DNA from: Lactuca virosa
Taxonomy: Eukaryota; Streptophyta; Magnoliopsida; Asterales; Asteraceae
DNA: 64,000 nt
Reading direction: 5' to 3'
NCBI GenBank assembly: GCA_928212115.1
Contig: CAKMRJ010005412.1
Span: forward strand, 254,913,789-254,977,788
A program made the position numbers and the translations under genes. Positions 34,932 to 46,334 of the stretch are shown piece by piece. The notes beneath the pieces are model-generated. The model was given only the letters and a program-made list of their open reading frames with translations, made no database searches and was not told the DNA's origin. Position 1 is the first letter of the stretch. Every line of letters starts with the position of its first letter.

Positions 34932-35791
34932 TTGAGGTGTGAAGAAAATGGAAGATTTGCGCCGCTATTTATAGGCTGGAAATTGGCTTAACTCGGCGAG
35001 TTGGAGAACCCTACATGACGTGTTGGTGTGTCACATGTCACCATCTGGTGGCAATGCGTGAGGAGGAAGCAATGGTCAGGATTGTTCCACGTGTCACTCG
35101 CAAATTTCTCCAAAAACTAATTATCTTCTAAAATCCGTAAATTTTGCATACGAGCTCCATTTTTAAGTTCTTTATATCCACGCGTAGGTGGCGACGTACT
35201 CTACAACTTTCGTTTAGATTCTGTCGGCTAATTTTGACTTTATTTTTAAAGTTATATTTTAACAGGCTTAGACCGTTAAAATCTGTTAAAAATTCATAAC
35301 TTTGTCATTCGACGTCCGCTTTCGTCTGTCTTTATATCATTGAGATCCTATTAATGATACCTTCAATTCTCATATAGGTTGTGTCGGCTAAAAATCAATC
35401 AGTCTAAAATTCGATTTCTGGGTTGTATACTACTATGCGAAATCTTAGAAAAATCATAACTTCCTCATACGAAGTCAGATTTGGACGTTCCTTTTATGTA
35501 CGTTCTTGGTTTAACGTATACTAAAACTTTTGCTTAGATTGCTAAGGCTAAAAAATATCTTATCAAAAATTCACTTTTTACGTTTCGCGGTGTCGTGTTA
35601 GCCGTAAAACTTCGACAGGTCATAACTTCTTCGTTATAACTCGGATTTAAACGTTCTTTATATGTACGGAACCCTTTTGACATATACTATAGCTTAGTTA
35701 AGATTATTTATTCTAAATAATATTCCATCAAAAAGTCATTTTTGACGCTTATTGTCTCTAAATTGACTAGCCTGAATCTACGGGCGTTACA
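32798..35791 (-). mobile_element. 5' LTR of element E, 2,994 bp including a MITE
   Basis: TGTGACATCCCC...GGGCGTTACA on the + strand. It is longer than its partner because of the 451-bp insertion at 33375-33825 inside the GGCACTAAGTCC array, and it carries a longer (GA)n tract near 34900. Confidence 0.9.
33375..33825. mobile_element. MITE-like insertion, 451 bp, possible Tourist/Harbinger type
   Basis: Interrupts the array between CACTAA and CTAAGTCC, restoring CACTAAGTCC when removed. The flanking TAA (33372-33374, 33826-33828) is a likely 3-bp TSD. Ends are imperfect inverted repeats: GGTGTTGTTTTTCG on the left against GGGGGCTGTCTGTTTTT read inward from the right. The interior has CTGCAGTCTGCG and GTCTGCGCGGCGCAG motifs and poly-A/T runs. 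No transposase. A TAA TSD with GG-rich ends fits Tourist-like MITEs; hAT-type is an alternative. Confidence 0.6.
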
Positions 35792-36457
35792 ACATGGTCC
35801 TAGGTCACCACGACATGGCAGTTGAGATTTTCTCGACTGTTTGGTCGTATGCGGCCACGACGTGGCCAAGGAAGACCACATTATGGGGGTCGGATGGAGT
35901 CAACATTGACTGTTGACCTTGAGGGTTGACTTTTGACTAGTGAATTTTGTTCAGCTATTAATGCCCTAATAGTTAGATTAAGGTTTTGCCTTGTGTGATT
36001 ATCTAGGTGGATCTTAGCACATGTTGTGGGATTTTGAGGGCATGTTGACTTTTGAGTTGCTTTGTGTGGTGACTTTGCTCACTATACTGTAGGACACTAG
36101 GGATTGTATGTGCTTGTAGTCTTTATAACTCCTGATGTATGTGTTGTACGACTGTGTGCCTGTTTGCTATATATATGTGGGGTAAAATAGACGCGGGGGT
36201 GAAATATACATGGTACAGCCTTGTGCTGACATATTATTTTAAATAGACTCGGGTGTCAAATAGACCCGGGGTGAAATAGACCCGGTACAACCTTGTGCTG
36301 ACATATGACTTTAAATAGACTCAGGGGTGAAATAGACCTGGTACAGCCTTGTGCTGACATATATGTGCGGTATACGGTATTTTGGGGAACTTACTAATCT
36401 TTGTGCTTATAATTTTCAATTTATGTTTTAGTTACTTCCGGTTCGAAAGGGAAGGGC
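35792..36457 (+). mobile_element. Gypsy LTR (GTCGTGG type), right part, 3' truncated
   Basis: Continues 26716-27661. C2 (CACGACATGG, CCACGACGTGG), the sequence GTCAACATTGACTGTTGACC (35909-35928), a C3 minisatellite of GAAATAGACCCGGTACAGCC units (about 36185-36362), and the TTTTGGGGAACTTACTAA block at about 36380. The match to related LTRs stops at about 36457, before the terminal TTACA. Confidence 0.65.
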
Positions 36458-38280
36458 TCAAACGAAAGTCGTAGTAGTTGTAAAACCGAGAGCGTATATA
36501 TAGAGAACGTCCAAATCTGAGTTTGTATGAGGAAGTTATGATTTTTTAGAAGTTTCATCATAACAGTGTGTGACACAGAAATCAAAATCGAGATCGGTCG
36601 ATTGTTAAAAACAATCTAAACAAGTGTCGAAAATCTCGTTAATAGGAGTCCATCGATATAAAGACAGTCGAGAATGGATGTCGTATGAGAGAGTTATGAT
36701 TTTTATACGGGCTTTAACAATCTAAGTCTGTTAAAAATATAACTTTACAAATAAAGTGAGAATAGCCAACGAAGTCTAAACGAAAGTTGTAGATCTCGTC
36801 GATAGCTACACGAGGATATAAAGAAGTTATGTTTTTTTTTGAAAATATGAAAAATTGCACGCGGGCGCGTAGCTTCTAGAAGCAAGCGAGGTGGACAATG
36901 GCGTAGGTGACATGTGTCAGGCAGAGAATTTGCCATGTCACCAGACACAACACGCTTTTAAAAATCCTATATATAGGTTTGATTTTCAGCATTTTTACCT
37001 TATAAATTCATCCTAAACCCTCTGGAGTTACTTCCCGCACCCTATCCCTTTTACTCCCTAGTTTGGTAGTTCCCGACCACTTTAGCGAGACCCTGCGGCA
37101 TCACAGAGTGGGAAAGATAGAGGCTTTCAGTATCGAAGTTCTGCCAGCACAAAGCCTGGTTTTCGCTATAAACTCTGTGTAAGTTAAGCTACGCATACTA
37201 GGCTTTTAAGTGTAACTTATAATTATATTCATAGTGGTTATTATGAATATCTAAATAAGATTGATCAATAGTTCTAGTTATAATACTAATTGATCTACTT
37301 ATGGGAGAGGTGTCTAGAACGGTCATGTTGGCTTGGTTATTGGACTTCAGAAAAGCTATATGTTGAAATGGTTCTGCCTCCCAACTGTCCTGCCTAGCTG
37401 ATCCTTATTTGATAGAACTCTGAGTATTCATTGGGATTAGTGAATGATCTAACTTTTCATTATCACATTTACATAGGAACTAATAAGTATAGTATTATAG
37501 GTTAATACGTGTTAGGCGCATTGTCCGCCAGTAGGATCACCAGAAAATTGTTAACCTTCTTAGAAACTATACATGTGAGTTATCTCACTATATTATGTAT
37601 TACAATACATATCCATGGGTGTTTAGCTATATGAGTTAGTAGAACAAGATCCGATAGCATACTCTTTAGGGATCAATGTTAGTGTACTCGAAGTTAGTAG
37701 TATAGCCTCTATGTGACTGTCTTAGTAGAGCCTGAAAGTGTAGCCTCTATATGTGTAATATGATTATGTATGTTCGGTGGGGCCCCTTAGGTTTATTGGG
37801 TGGGGCTTGTTATGTAGTTTGGGCTGGGCCCGTTCATATACTCGTTGAGCGGGGCTTATTTATATGCTTATTGGGCGGGGACCGATGTATGTATTAAGTA
37901 TATGCTATTTTGGGGAACTCACTAAGCCTCGTGCTTACCCAGTTGTGTAGATTCATATTTGTTGTGATATATCGAAGTCTTAGGTAGTTGTCTAAGTAGC
38001 AAAGTGTTTGTCAATATCGAAGGTCTTCATGACTTCGATAGTGTATGTATTTTATCAGGTACATTTGTAGTTTATCTTTTAATGTTGAAGTCCTGGTATA
38101 CATTTTGTATCCGTCGAGTACACTATAAATAACATAGGTACCTAAGTCGTTTAGAGAACTTTTGCAATCTGTGCACTGGGCTTTTCTCTCAACAAATGTA
38201 CTTGTACTTCTCTGGATTAATATGAGCTGAAACAAGATCTTATTTACATTTGGAACACATTGGCACTGAAATCCTATGAG
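36457..38280 (+). mobile_element. Gypsy LTR fragment, 5' truncated
   Basis: Starts inside the ATAACTT-rich part of the 6338/E LTR family (AACGAAAGTCGTAGTAG, GTATGAGGAAGTTATGA). It passes CTCTGTGTAAGTTAAGCTACG, and ends in a scaffold with a GGGCTGGGCCC/GGGCGGGG minisatellite (about 37775-37885) and GGGGAACTCACTAAGCC. The right end is not defined; sequence beyond about 38000 is unassigned. No coding sequence. Confidence 0.5.
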
Positions 38281-38703
38281 TCATTGAGTATTACCAACCC
38301 ATACCAAGATTTTGCAAAGTCTGGCTTATGATTTCATTTAAAATTTCCATAAGTGAATGAGGCCCAACCATAGCTATCAAATACTGGTTCTTGGAAACTA
38401 TCAAAACTTGGTTACTGTTCAATTTTATTGGTGATATTGAGGTCGCCGTTGGGAGGTGACGTTACTATTGTTTTATCTTGGATCGAGAAAAACACTCATA
38501 ACGTGTATATGTGGAAGAATGGGATGATGTCGTTTAAGTTACTTGCTTTACACGTGGCTGTTATTGATTGGGGCTTCGTTCAAATTTGAATTTCACACCA
38601 GTTATAAAAGACAACTCGGTGGTTCCATTCAATCTTTCCGATTTCCTAAATTCACGCAAGAACCCTAACCCTAATTCTAATCATCATCAAAATTCTCTTC
38701 TCG
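38281..38703 (+). promoter_or_regulatory. Possible host gene promoter and 5' leader fragment
   Basis: This 423-bp stretch matches none of the LTR families in the window. It has a TATA-like TTATAAAAG at 38602-38610, then about 90 bp of C/T-rich, leader-like sequence ending in CTAATCATCATCAAAATTC, typical of plant 5' untranslated regions, and is cut at 38703 by an LTR starting TGTAACGCCC. The two CCCTAA copies at 38661-38674 are too few to be telomeric. No downstream exon is visible in the window. Function is inference. Confidence 0.35.
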
Positions 38704-40622
38704 TGTAACGCCCGCAAGATAGGGCTAGATAATTAAAGAATAATATGATAATTAGACATTATCAAAGAAGGATTATTTAGGGAAAATAATCTAAACGTAA
38801 GTTGTAGTAGTCGTTAAACCATGAGCGTACATATAGAGAATGTCGAAATTTGACTTCGTACAAGGAAGTTATGATTTTTCGAAGTTTCAATGCAACAGTA
38901 TATGACTCAGAATCCGAAGTAGAGATCGGTTGATTGTTTGGAAAAACAATCTAAATGAGAATTGAAGATCTCGTCCATATGGTTTTGTCAATATAAAGAC
39001 AATCGAGAACTTATATCATATGAAAAAGTTATGAATTTTTAACAGACTTTGACAGTTTAAGCCTATTAAAAATCTAGGTTTAAAAATAAAGTAAAAACTA
39101 GCCAACGGAGTCTAAGCGAAAGTTGTACATCTCGTCGTTAGCTATGTGTGGATATAAAGAACATTGAAAATGGAGCTCATATGAAGAAGATATGATTTTT
39201 TGAAAAATCAGAAATTCACATGCGTGCGCGCGAGGGGCACAACGCGCAGTACGCTGCTGACATAAGGAAGCGGGAAAATCTATACCCGACACGTGTCGCA
39301 AAACGAGAGGATCGATTTGGCTAGAGTGTGCGGCGTGCATATGGAATATAAATAGATGTACTCAGCCTCATTCTTTTTCACACCACCCACACTTCCTCTC
39401 TCGATTTCCTTCAATTTTAGCCCCATATTCCCTTAGTTTTAGCTTGCGGAGAAGCCCTGCGACACCCATGAATACTCATATGAGTAATAACCTTCTAGTA
39501 GGAAATCCCGAGTTAGTATTTTACCTGCTTAGATTTTGGTTTTCATCAAGAACCTTTGTAAGTTAAGCTACACTCTATCTTTTTCAGTGTAACTTATATT
39601 TATAGTCATAAGTCATTATTATGAACCTATAAATAAGAATTACCAGTAATTTCATGTCGTTATACTGATTGACCTACTTACGGAGATGATGTCTAGGCTG
39701 GATTTAGTGAGGTGTTTAAAGCGAGATTTCCAAACAGTATACTCTGTATACCAAACGTACCCTACCTCCGATATGATCCTACCTAATTATTCCTTATTTA
39801 GATCTTGTAGTAGACTTTGGGATTGTTGAGAAATCCGAACCGTTAGGATAATAGTTCCATGAAATATGAAATTAGACTAAGACTTAGCATTATGTATGTC
39901 TAGGTCTTTTGGAAAAAAGGTGTAAGGCGAAGCTTTGTCCAATTCACCAATCACCAGACACTTTGTTAAGTGAGTGCATAGTTACTTTCATCTTACACAT
40001 AGATATAAAGTATTTAAGATAATTACATGCTATATGTGCATGTTATTTGTGTTCCTGATATTTTTGTTAGATGAACAATATATACATATTTTATTTGATT
40101 TTAAACTGTATATGTATTTTTTATTACCTATAAATATATTGGGTAAAGATGGGTAGATGTAAGATGATATAGATGTTGAGAGATGAAAGATGATATAGAT
40201 GATGAGAGGCATATCAGATAAATATTGGAAGCTATGGTCTTAGTACCTATTAGATAGATACTGGCAGTTATGACTTAGTACCCATTATATAAGCACCAAC
40301 AGCGATGGACTTCGTGACTAAACACCGACAGCACTGGACTTCGTGCCTATTCCTTAGGACAAATCCTTAGGAATAAAAGTAGAAAGAAACTTACTGACAT
40401 GTATTGCGGAAATATCCTTGTAACACTATTGTCAGCAATGATGATTAAGATGAACCTTAGGATAAATCCTTAGGGAAGAATAAATAGTAAAACAAGGATG
40501 GGTAATTGGGTAAATTGTTTGTTTGAAGATTAAACACATTAACTATATTATTGTGAGTTGAAAACTTTATGTACTCACCAGGTTTCCCAACCTGACCCAC
40601 TAAGATTCTTTGTATCACAGGT
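38704..40622 (+). mobile_element. Gypsy LTR of the E/6338 family, + orientation, 3' truncated
   Basis: Starts TGTAACGCCCGC, matching the reverse complement of the ends at 8822 and 35791. It follows the family in reverse: ATAACTT-rich region, GCGCGCGAGGGGC cluster, then the CCATAGCTGCC-like array (about 40225-40350), and CACCAGGTTTCCCAACCTGACCC. The match ends at TTTGTATCACAGGT (about 40622), about 280 bp short of a full LTR. Confidence 0.75.
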
Positions 40623-40787
40623 AGGAGTACAAAGTTGCATGCATGATGAGAGGTAGGAGTACAAAGGCTTGTTGATTCAATACAAATCATCCTTGAATCT
40701 TACTCCGTCTGCTTCTATTCTAAAGAAAGTGAAATTTAAGGTGAAAGAGGGAACAATTAAACACCCAAATCTCTTCCCATTTCTAAT
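40623..40787. other. Unassigned junction sequence
   Basis: Lies between the truncated LTR and the truncated integrase of element D. AT-rich; it contains two copies of GAGAGGTAGGAGTACAAAG-like text (40624-40667). Nothing recognisable; probably a deletion junction. Confidence 0.4.
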
Positions 40788-41101
40788 GAACCAAATTGAA
40801 TCCACCCCTCGTGCGGTCCACGGTAGCTTCATGATAAAATCCATTGTAATCTCTTCCCATTTCCAAATGGGAACACCCGACAGCTCCATCTTGCCGTGAG
40901 GTCGATGATGCTCGGCCTTGACTTTTCTGCAAGTCAAGCACCTCTCCACATACCAGGCCACTTCCCATTTCATGCATGGCCACCAATAATCAAGCGAGAG
41001 GTCTCTATACATCTTTTTTGCACCCGAATGAATAGAAAACTTCAACTTATGCGCCCCCTCCATCAAATCTGTCGCGTACCCCCGAAATATGGAACCCAAA
41101 C
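40788..41101 (-). pseudogene. Gypsy element D integrase, N-terminal zinc finger and start of core, truncated
   Basis: The minus frame reads an H2C2-type finger region (KFSIHSGAKKMYRDL, YWWPCMKWEV, CLTCRKVKAEH) followed by the conserved WEEITMDFIMKLP. It corresponds to the first ~100 residues of a Ty3/gypsy integrase, with the first catalytic aspartate in MDFI. Homology stops at about 40788. The remaining core, any chromodomain and the 3' LTR of D are missing. Upstream it is separated from RNase H by the solo LTR 41102-43176, whose CAAAC duplications join the two halves. Confidence 0.8.
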
Positions 41102-43176
41102 TGTAACACCCTCAAAAAAATCAGGCTAATTTAAAAAAAAATTAATCATTCAAAATCATTAGTTATCACAAAGTGTTTTCAAAATAGTTTAGACATCAGA
41201 GTATCCCTAGAATCAAATCATAAAAACATGATGAGGTGCACGATCACGCCTTCGCCTTCCCACGATCATCAGAAGTACCTGAAACAATAATCGATAAATG
41301 TAAGCTTGAAGGCTTAGTGAGTTACCCCCAAAATACCTATACACACAACAATATACATATAATCACAAACAGCATACTATGGGTCCAATCAACCATCGGG
41401 TTGGAATACCCCATGCCCTCAACCATCGGGTTGGAATGCCAACATAATATGGGTCCAATCAACCATCGGGTTGGAATACCCCCAGGCCCTCAACCATCGG
41501 TTAGAATGCCAATATACTACGAGCCCAATCATCCTCGGGATGGAATGCTCTCGGCCCACAACCATCGGGTTGGAATGCCCACATACTATGAGTCCAATCA
41601 TCCTTGGGATGGAATACTCTCGGCCCACAACCATCGGGTTGGAATGCCCACATACTATCAAACATGTGCACCTATATCAGATAATCATAGGACAGTCTAC
41701 AGAGACAACATACTAGGGTCCAATCATCCTCGAGATGGAATACCCTCAACTACCAATCAAGCATGTGCACATATAATAGGTAATCACGTAACAATATACC
41801 GGCAGCCAGACCGAACTACAGGTTACTAGGCATAGCAACATCCTATCTACCAGGATACCGATCTAACAGATCATAACAACATATAACCATCCTATCTACT
41901 AGGATACCGATCTAACATATCACATCAGTAACAAATCCGGATAACAATCAAAAGGGTCGGCCTTGGTGCCTTAGACCCTTGAGTATAGTGAGGATAACTC
42001 ACCTCACAAGTAGCTCAGAATGATAAGTGTCAAACTTCCCAAGTACGACTCCAAACTCACACACCTACATCCACCAACAATCCACTTCCATAAATTCCCA
42101 AAATACTAAAATACCCCTAGAAGTCAAACTGGTCAACCCTTGGTCAAAGTCAAAGTCAACGTTCAAGGTCAACAATCCATGTTGACCCAACTCGTCGAGT
42201 GCAGCTTACTGACTCGCCGAGTTCCTTCAGAACTCAGAAATAGTGAAAACTCGAGTCAACTCGCCGAGTTGCCAACCAACTCATCGAGTCCATGCAGTGT
42301 CCATAATATCGGGGAAAGCCTTAACCACTCGTCGATTCACTTCATTAACTCGTCGAGTTCAAGCAGAATCCAAAAAAAAGGAAAACCCGTCTCAACTCGT
42401 CGAGTTCTTCAACCAAATTGAATTCAGCCCATTCCGGTCGAGTCCGAAGCTCCAAATTCCAAATCTAGCTTCCTGGAGTGGAGTTACCACGTAAAGTTGC
42501 CAACTTTATGTGCATGCAAGGCCTTAAGAGGCTTAAAACACCAAAACCAAGTCTAGGATGAGGTTTAGGGCATGGGGAAAGGCCAATACCAGATAAAGTT
42601 GATAACTTTATGAATTTGGGGCCTAGAGAAGTCTAGATATGAGACCATGTCCTTGTGACAAGCTCAAACCCAAGAGTGGCTCCATTAAAACCCAAAAATG
42701 ACCATAAATGTCCATAAAAGATGATCTAAGCATGAAAGGGTCAAGGTACTAGCTTTATACCTGAGATTGGTTGCCAATACAAAGTAGATAACGGATCTAC
42801 AGCCTTCTTCTTGATCCAAGCTTCGAAATCTTCAAGCTTCTTCAACAATTGTACCAAAGACACTCTTTTAGCCTCACAAACACAAGGGAGCAGTAAAGAA
42901 CAGTTAGGGTTTCCTTCTCTGGTTAATGAGGTGATAAGGGATGCCAAAGGATGCGGGTTAAGTCATTTAAATAGGGTGAAAACCATAAAAATTAGAGTTT
43001 TCTCATTCAGTTCCTACTCGTCGAGTTGGGGTCCTCCAACTCGTCGAGTAGACCTCATAAATCACGCGGGTTGGCTACTCTCTACACGACAAGTTGGGGC
43101 CTCCAACTCGTCGAGTAGGCTTCTTTATTTGCAATAAAATCCCTAAAATCACACTCCTAGAAATCGGGATGTTACA
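41102..43176 (-). mobile_element. Solo gypsy LTR, 2,075 bp, TSD CAAAC
   Basis: Perfect TSDs 41097-41101 and 43177-43181. + strand text TGTAACACCC...GGGATGTTACA. Read on the minus strand: C1 (about 43015-43118) and C2 (about 42186-42405) carry ACTCGTCGAGT palindromes as in 9451-11159, and C3 (about 41388-41750) is a minisatellite of CAACCATCGGGTTGGAATGCC units. The 41236-41829 frame is that minisatellite translated, not a gene. Confidence 0.9.
41388..41750. repeat. Minisatellite, CCAATCAACCATCGGGTTGGAATRCC units
   Basis: About ten imperfect units of 27-45 bp. Each has complementary arms CCAAYC...GGTTGG or CCAATCATCC...GGGATGGAAT. The reading frames on both strands (41236-41829 +, 41419-41661 -) arise from the repeat. 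Confidence 0.85.
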
Positions 43177-43181
43177 CAAAC

Positions 43182-44640
43182 CCTCCGATGAAGGGTCAAC
43201 AATCCCCAACTATCATAATCAAAAGAGGACACCTAAACCATTATGCGCTCACTCTTCTGGTGCTCCTCTTTCATAGCCTCAACCCGAGCCTCACGGATAT
43301 CAGTGTCATCCTCAAACATACATCCCTGATAGGGGTACCGGCCGCCTTACGGGTAAGAGCATCGGCCACCTTGTTGGCCTTCCTAGGGTGATAAAGGATC
43401 TCACAATCATAATCATTCAATACATCAAGCCACCTGCGCTGCCTCATGTTTAGATTTGGTTGATCCATCAAAAACCTCAAACTCTTGTTGTCCGTGTAAA
43501 TGATACAACGAACCTCATACAAGTAATGACATCAAATCTTGAGGGCAAAAACCACCACCCGCAACTCCAAGTCATGGGTGGGATAATTCACCTCATGAGG
43601 CTTCAACTGTTTCGAAGCATAAGTTATCACACGACCCCTTTGCATCAATACTGAACCCAATCCTAAAATTGACGCGTCACAATATACCACGAAATCACCC
43701 AAACCCTCTGGTAGTGTCAAAATCGGAGCCTCACATAACTTCTGCCTCAAAGTCTCAAACACCGCCTTCTGCTCATGCCCCCAATGGAAAGTAGTCGACT
43801 TCTTCGTTAACATGGTCAATGGAACTGCGATCCTAGAGAAATTCTCAATAAATCTTCGACAAAACCCGACTAAACTAAGGAAACTCTGAATCTCAGATGG
43901 AGACTTTGGAACCTCCCATTGAAGAGGTGCCCCAAGAACTGCACTTCACACTTGGAGAATTTGACATAAAGCCTCTCCCTCCTCAGAGACTCCAAAACCT
44001 CTCGTAGATGATCCTCATGCTGCTCCTTAATCTTATAATAGACCAAGATATCATCAACGAAAATAATCACTGGCCGATCTAGCATCAGCCTGCAAACCCT
44101 GTCCATGAGATCCATGAACGTTGCTGGTGCATTGGTGAGCCCAAAAGGCATAACCACGAACTCGTAATGACCATCACGAGCCCTGAAAGCCGTCTTTTGA
44201 ATATCCTCATCCCTAACCCTCATCTAATGATAGCCTGAACACAGATCAATCTTGGAGAACCAAGACGCACCCTGTAACTGGTCGAACAAATCATCAATCC
44301 TCGGAAGCGGATAACGGTTCTTCACCGTTAATTTGTTCAAATCTCAGTAGTCGATGCACATCATGTGAGAGCCATCTTTCTTCTTCACAAACAGTATTAG
44401 TGCTCCCCATGGTGAACTACTTGGTCGGATAAACCCAGTGTCCAACAACTCCTGCAACTGTGTAAACAACTCCCTCATCTCCGGTGGTGCTAACTGATAA
44501 GGTGCCTCGGCTATTGGACCCGCACCTGGAACCAGATCAATATGAAACTCAACCTGCCTCTCCGGAGGAACTCCAGGAAAGTCCTCCGAGAACACATCTG
44601 GGTAATCTCGAACGATGGGCACATCATCAACCATCTTCTT
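43182..44640 (-). pseudogene. Gypsy element D reverse transcriptase and RNase H, broken
   Basis: Minus-strand order: an RT N-terminal part (44634-44344: PDVFSEDFPGVPPERQVEF, GFIRPSSSPWGALILFVKKKDGS) ending in TGA right after CIDY; then, in the same frame after a TAG at 44224-44226, 44223-43870 with KTAFRARDGHYEF, MPFGLTNAPATF and the intact catalytic FVDDILVY; then RNase H in another frame (43819-43532: HWGHEQKAVFETL, YCDAS; 43522-43271: YTDNKSLRF, RRWLDVLNDYDCEI). Both in-frame stops fit C-to-T changes of arginine and glutamine codons. RT assigns the family to Ty3/gypsy. It joins integrase once the CAAAC solo LTR is removed. Confidence 0.9.
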
Positions 44641-45277
44641 CCTCTCCTATCTGGTATGCAATACATAAGCTACAAAACCAGAACAACCCTGCTGAAGGTA
44701 TCTCCTAGCTCTCGCAGCTGAACAGAGAGCTGGCCCATGCTGAACACCTCGCCATGAATAACTAGTTCTCCCTCACATGGGGTTCAAACCCGAACTAACT
44801 ACCGCCCGCAGTCAATCATCGCTCCATTAGGGCTCACCAATCCATACCCACAATTACCTTGCTCTCACATAAAGGTATAAGAACCAAATTAATCGGGTAC
44901 TGCTCATGAATAACTCCAGAACACAACCCCTATGAACCCTCCATACACGTACTAGACGCTCATCGACGATCTCTACATCTAGCGGATAATCAAGCTCCAC
45001 TGGAGCGTCACCGAATCTCTTGCTGACTGTAAGAGATACGAACGACTGGGTGGCGCCCGAATAAAAAAGGACTACATTTGGAACATCGCTCACAAGGAAC
45101 ATCCTTATATAACATCAAATATATAATAAGCATAAACATAAAATCAATAAATGAAATAAATGAAATATATATACCGTAACCACATTTGGCACTGCGCGAG
45201 CCTCCTTGTCTAACAGCTGGAAAGCTTAGGTCCTCACAACTGGCACATCCGCCTTGCATGGCGGCTGTCAGTGATCC
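44641..45277 (-). pseudogene. Gypsy element D protease region, active-site aspartate lost
   Basis: The frame 45102-44854 contains VLFYSGATQSFVSLTVSKRFG and LDYPLDVEIVDER. The retroviral-type aspartic protease motif is normally D-S-G-A-T, so the catalytic aspartate has become tyrosine. The interval 44641-44853 is a damaged linker to RT. 45103-45277 holds a short AT-rich insertion or expansion (45105-45170) between gag and protease. It would have matured the polyprotein; it is now inactive. Confidence 0.75.
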
Positions 45278-46334
45278 TCAATGTCGATGGAGCGGGGGGC
45301 TACAACCGCTCCTCCTACCAACCTCATAAATTGGCCTTCTTGTGGCCCGTCTGATTGCAATGGAAGCAAATCTAACCTGATCCCTGAGTGCAGTCCCTGC
45401 TAAAGTGACCGGTCTTGTCGCACTTGTAACAGCCAGAAACAACCATCTTGCAAACACCATCGTGCGCCTTGCTGCACTTGCCATAGCAGCCCTGACCCTG
45501 CTGGCCTCTCGAATGCGAATCAACAACCTTAGGCTTCTTACCCGAGCCCTCCAATACATGTGCCTGAACTGACTTCCTCTTCCTCACTGTCTCCAGATCA
45601 ATCTCTCGCTCGCGAGCCCGAGCTGTCATGTTCTCCAGTGTCTTGCAACTGGACATGCTCACAAACTCCCGTATCTCATCCTTTAACATATCAGGGTACC
45701 TGGCCTTCTTCATCTCCTCGTCCGCCACATACTGCGGAACCAACAAAACCCTCTCTCGGAATGGAAAAATCTCCTCCACTGACTCAGTAGTTTGACGGAG
45801 GTCCTAAAACTCTCTCGCCGGCTGTTGTACCTCAATCACTGGTGCAAACTCATCCCTGAATCTCGTAACAAAGTCATCCCACGTCATCTCCTCAACAGCC
45901 GCTCCTCCCAAGGCATGGCCTACCTCCTCCCACCAATCATGGGCTCTGTCTTTTAAAAGACGGGATGGATGTCTGACCTTCACCTCCTCGGGACATGAGC
46001 TAGTCCGGAAAGCGTTCACGATGTCCGCCAACCATCGCTTGCAAACAATAGGGTCCTTCTTCCCGAAGAAATCAGGAGCCCCACATGCATGAAACTCTCA
46101 AAAATTTAGAGAACGTACACCCACCATAGCCGCCATCTTGATACGGAATGCACCCAGACACTCATCTAAAATCTCCATAATCCTCTCCTTGATCGTACCA
46201 AAGATCACAGGAGTCTGCTCCAGAATGCTGCAAGTAATCTCAGACGAAATGAAATCTCGCATCTGATCATCTAAGAGTCCCTCTCCAGAACCCGAACCCT
46301 CACCAAGACTTGAACCACCTCGAGTGACCACCAT
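45278..46334 (-). pseudogene. Gypsy element D gag, interrupted by stops
   Basis: Starts at 46334 with MVVTRGGSSLGEGSG and keeps one frame to at least 45330. Retrotransposon-gag domain 46031-45804 (HPSRLLKDRAHDWWEEVG, MTWDDFVTRFRDEFAP). Basic linker (RKRKSVQ, GSGKKPKVVDSHSRGQQG). First zinc knuckle CYKCDKTGHFSRDC near 45430. In-frame stops: TGA 46098-46100, TAG 45804-45806 and TAG 45372-45374. A second knuckle follows the last stop (CFHCNQTGHKKANL) but has lost its final cysteine. Promoter and leader lie towards higher coordinates, across the nested insertions. Confidence 0.85.

Larger units (their letters stand above)
27662..35791 (-). mobile_element. Gypsy element E, gag-only non-autonomous, minus strand
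   Basis: Two LTRs (27662-30185 and 32798-35791) flank a 2.6-kb interior with PBS complement at 32784-32795 and PPT complement TTTCCCCCTTA at about 30190-30200. The interior encodes a broken gag (32414-31188) and nothing recognisable for protease, RT, RNase H or integrase. Flanks GCGTG (27657-27661) and ACATG (35792-35796) are a degenerate TSD: the homologous LTR at 62700-62740 has GCATG at this site. The two LTRs differ at roughly a tenth of positions by eye, so the insertion is old. Confidence 0.85.

Noticed and set aside
38661..38675. Telomere-like AACCCTAACCCTAA
   Set aside because: Only two repeats and not the usual plant CCCTAAA array; common in plant 5' leaders.
41236..41829. 197-codon repetitive open frame
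   Set aside because: It is the CCATCGGGTTGG minisatellite in a solo LTR with TSD CAAAC, open in more than one frame and on both strands.
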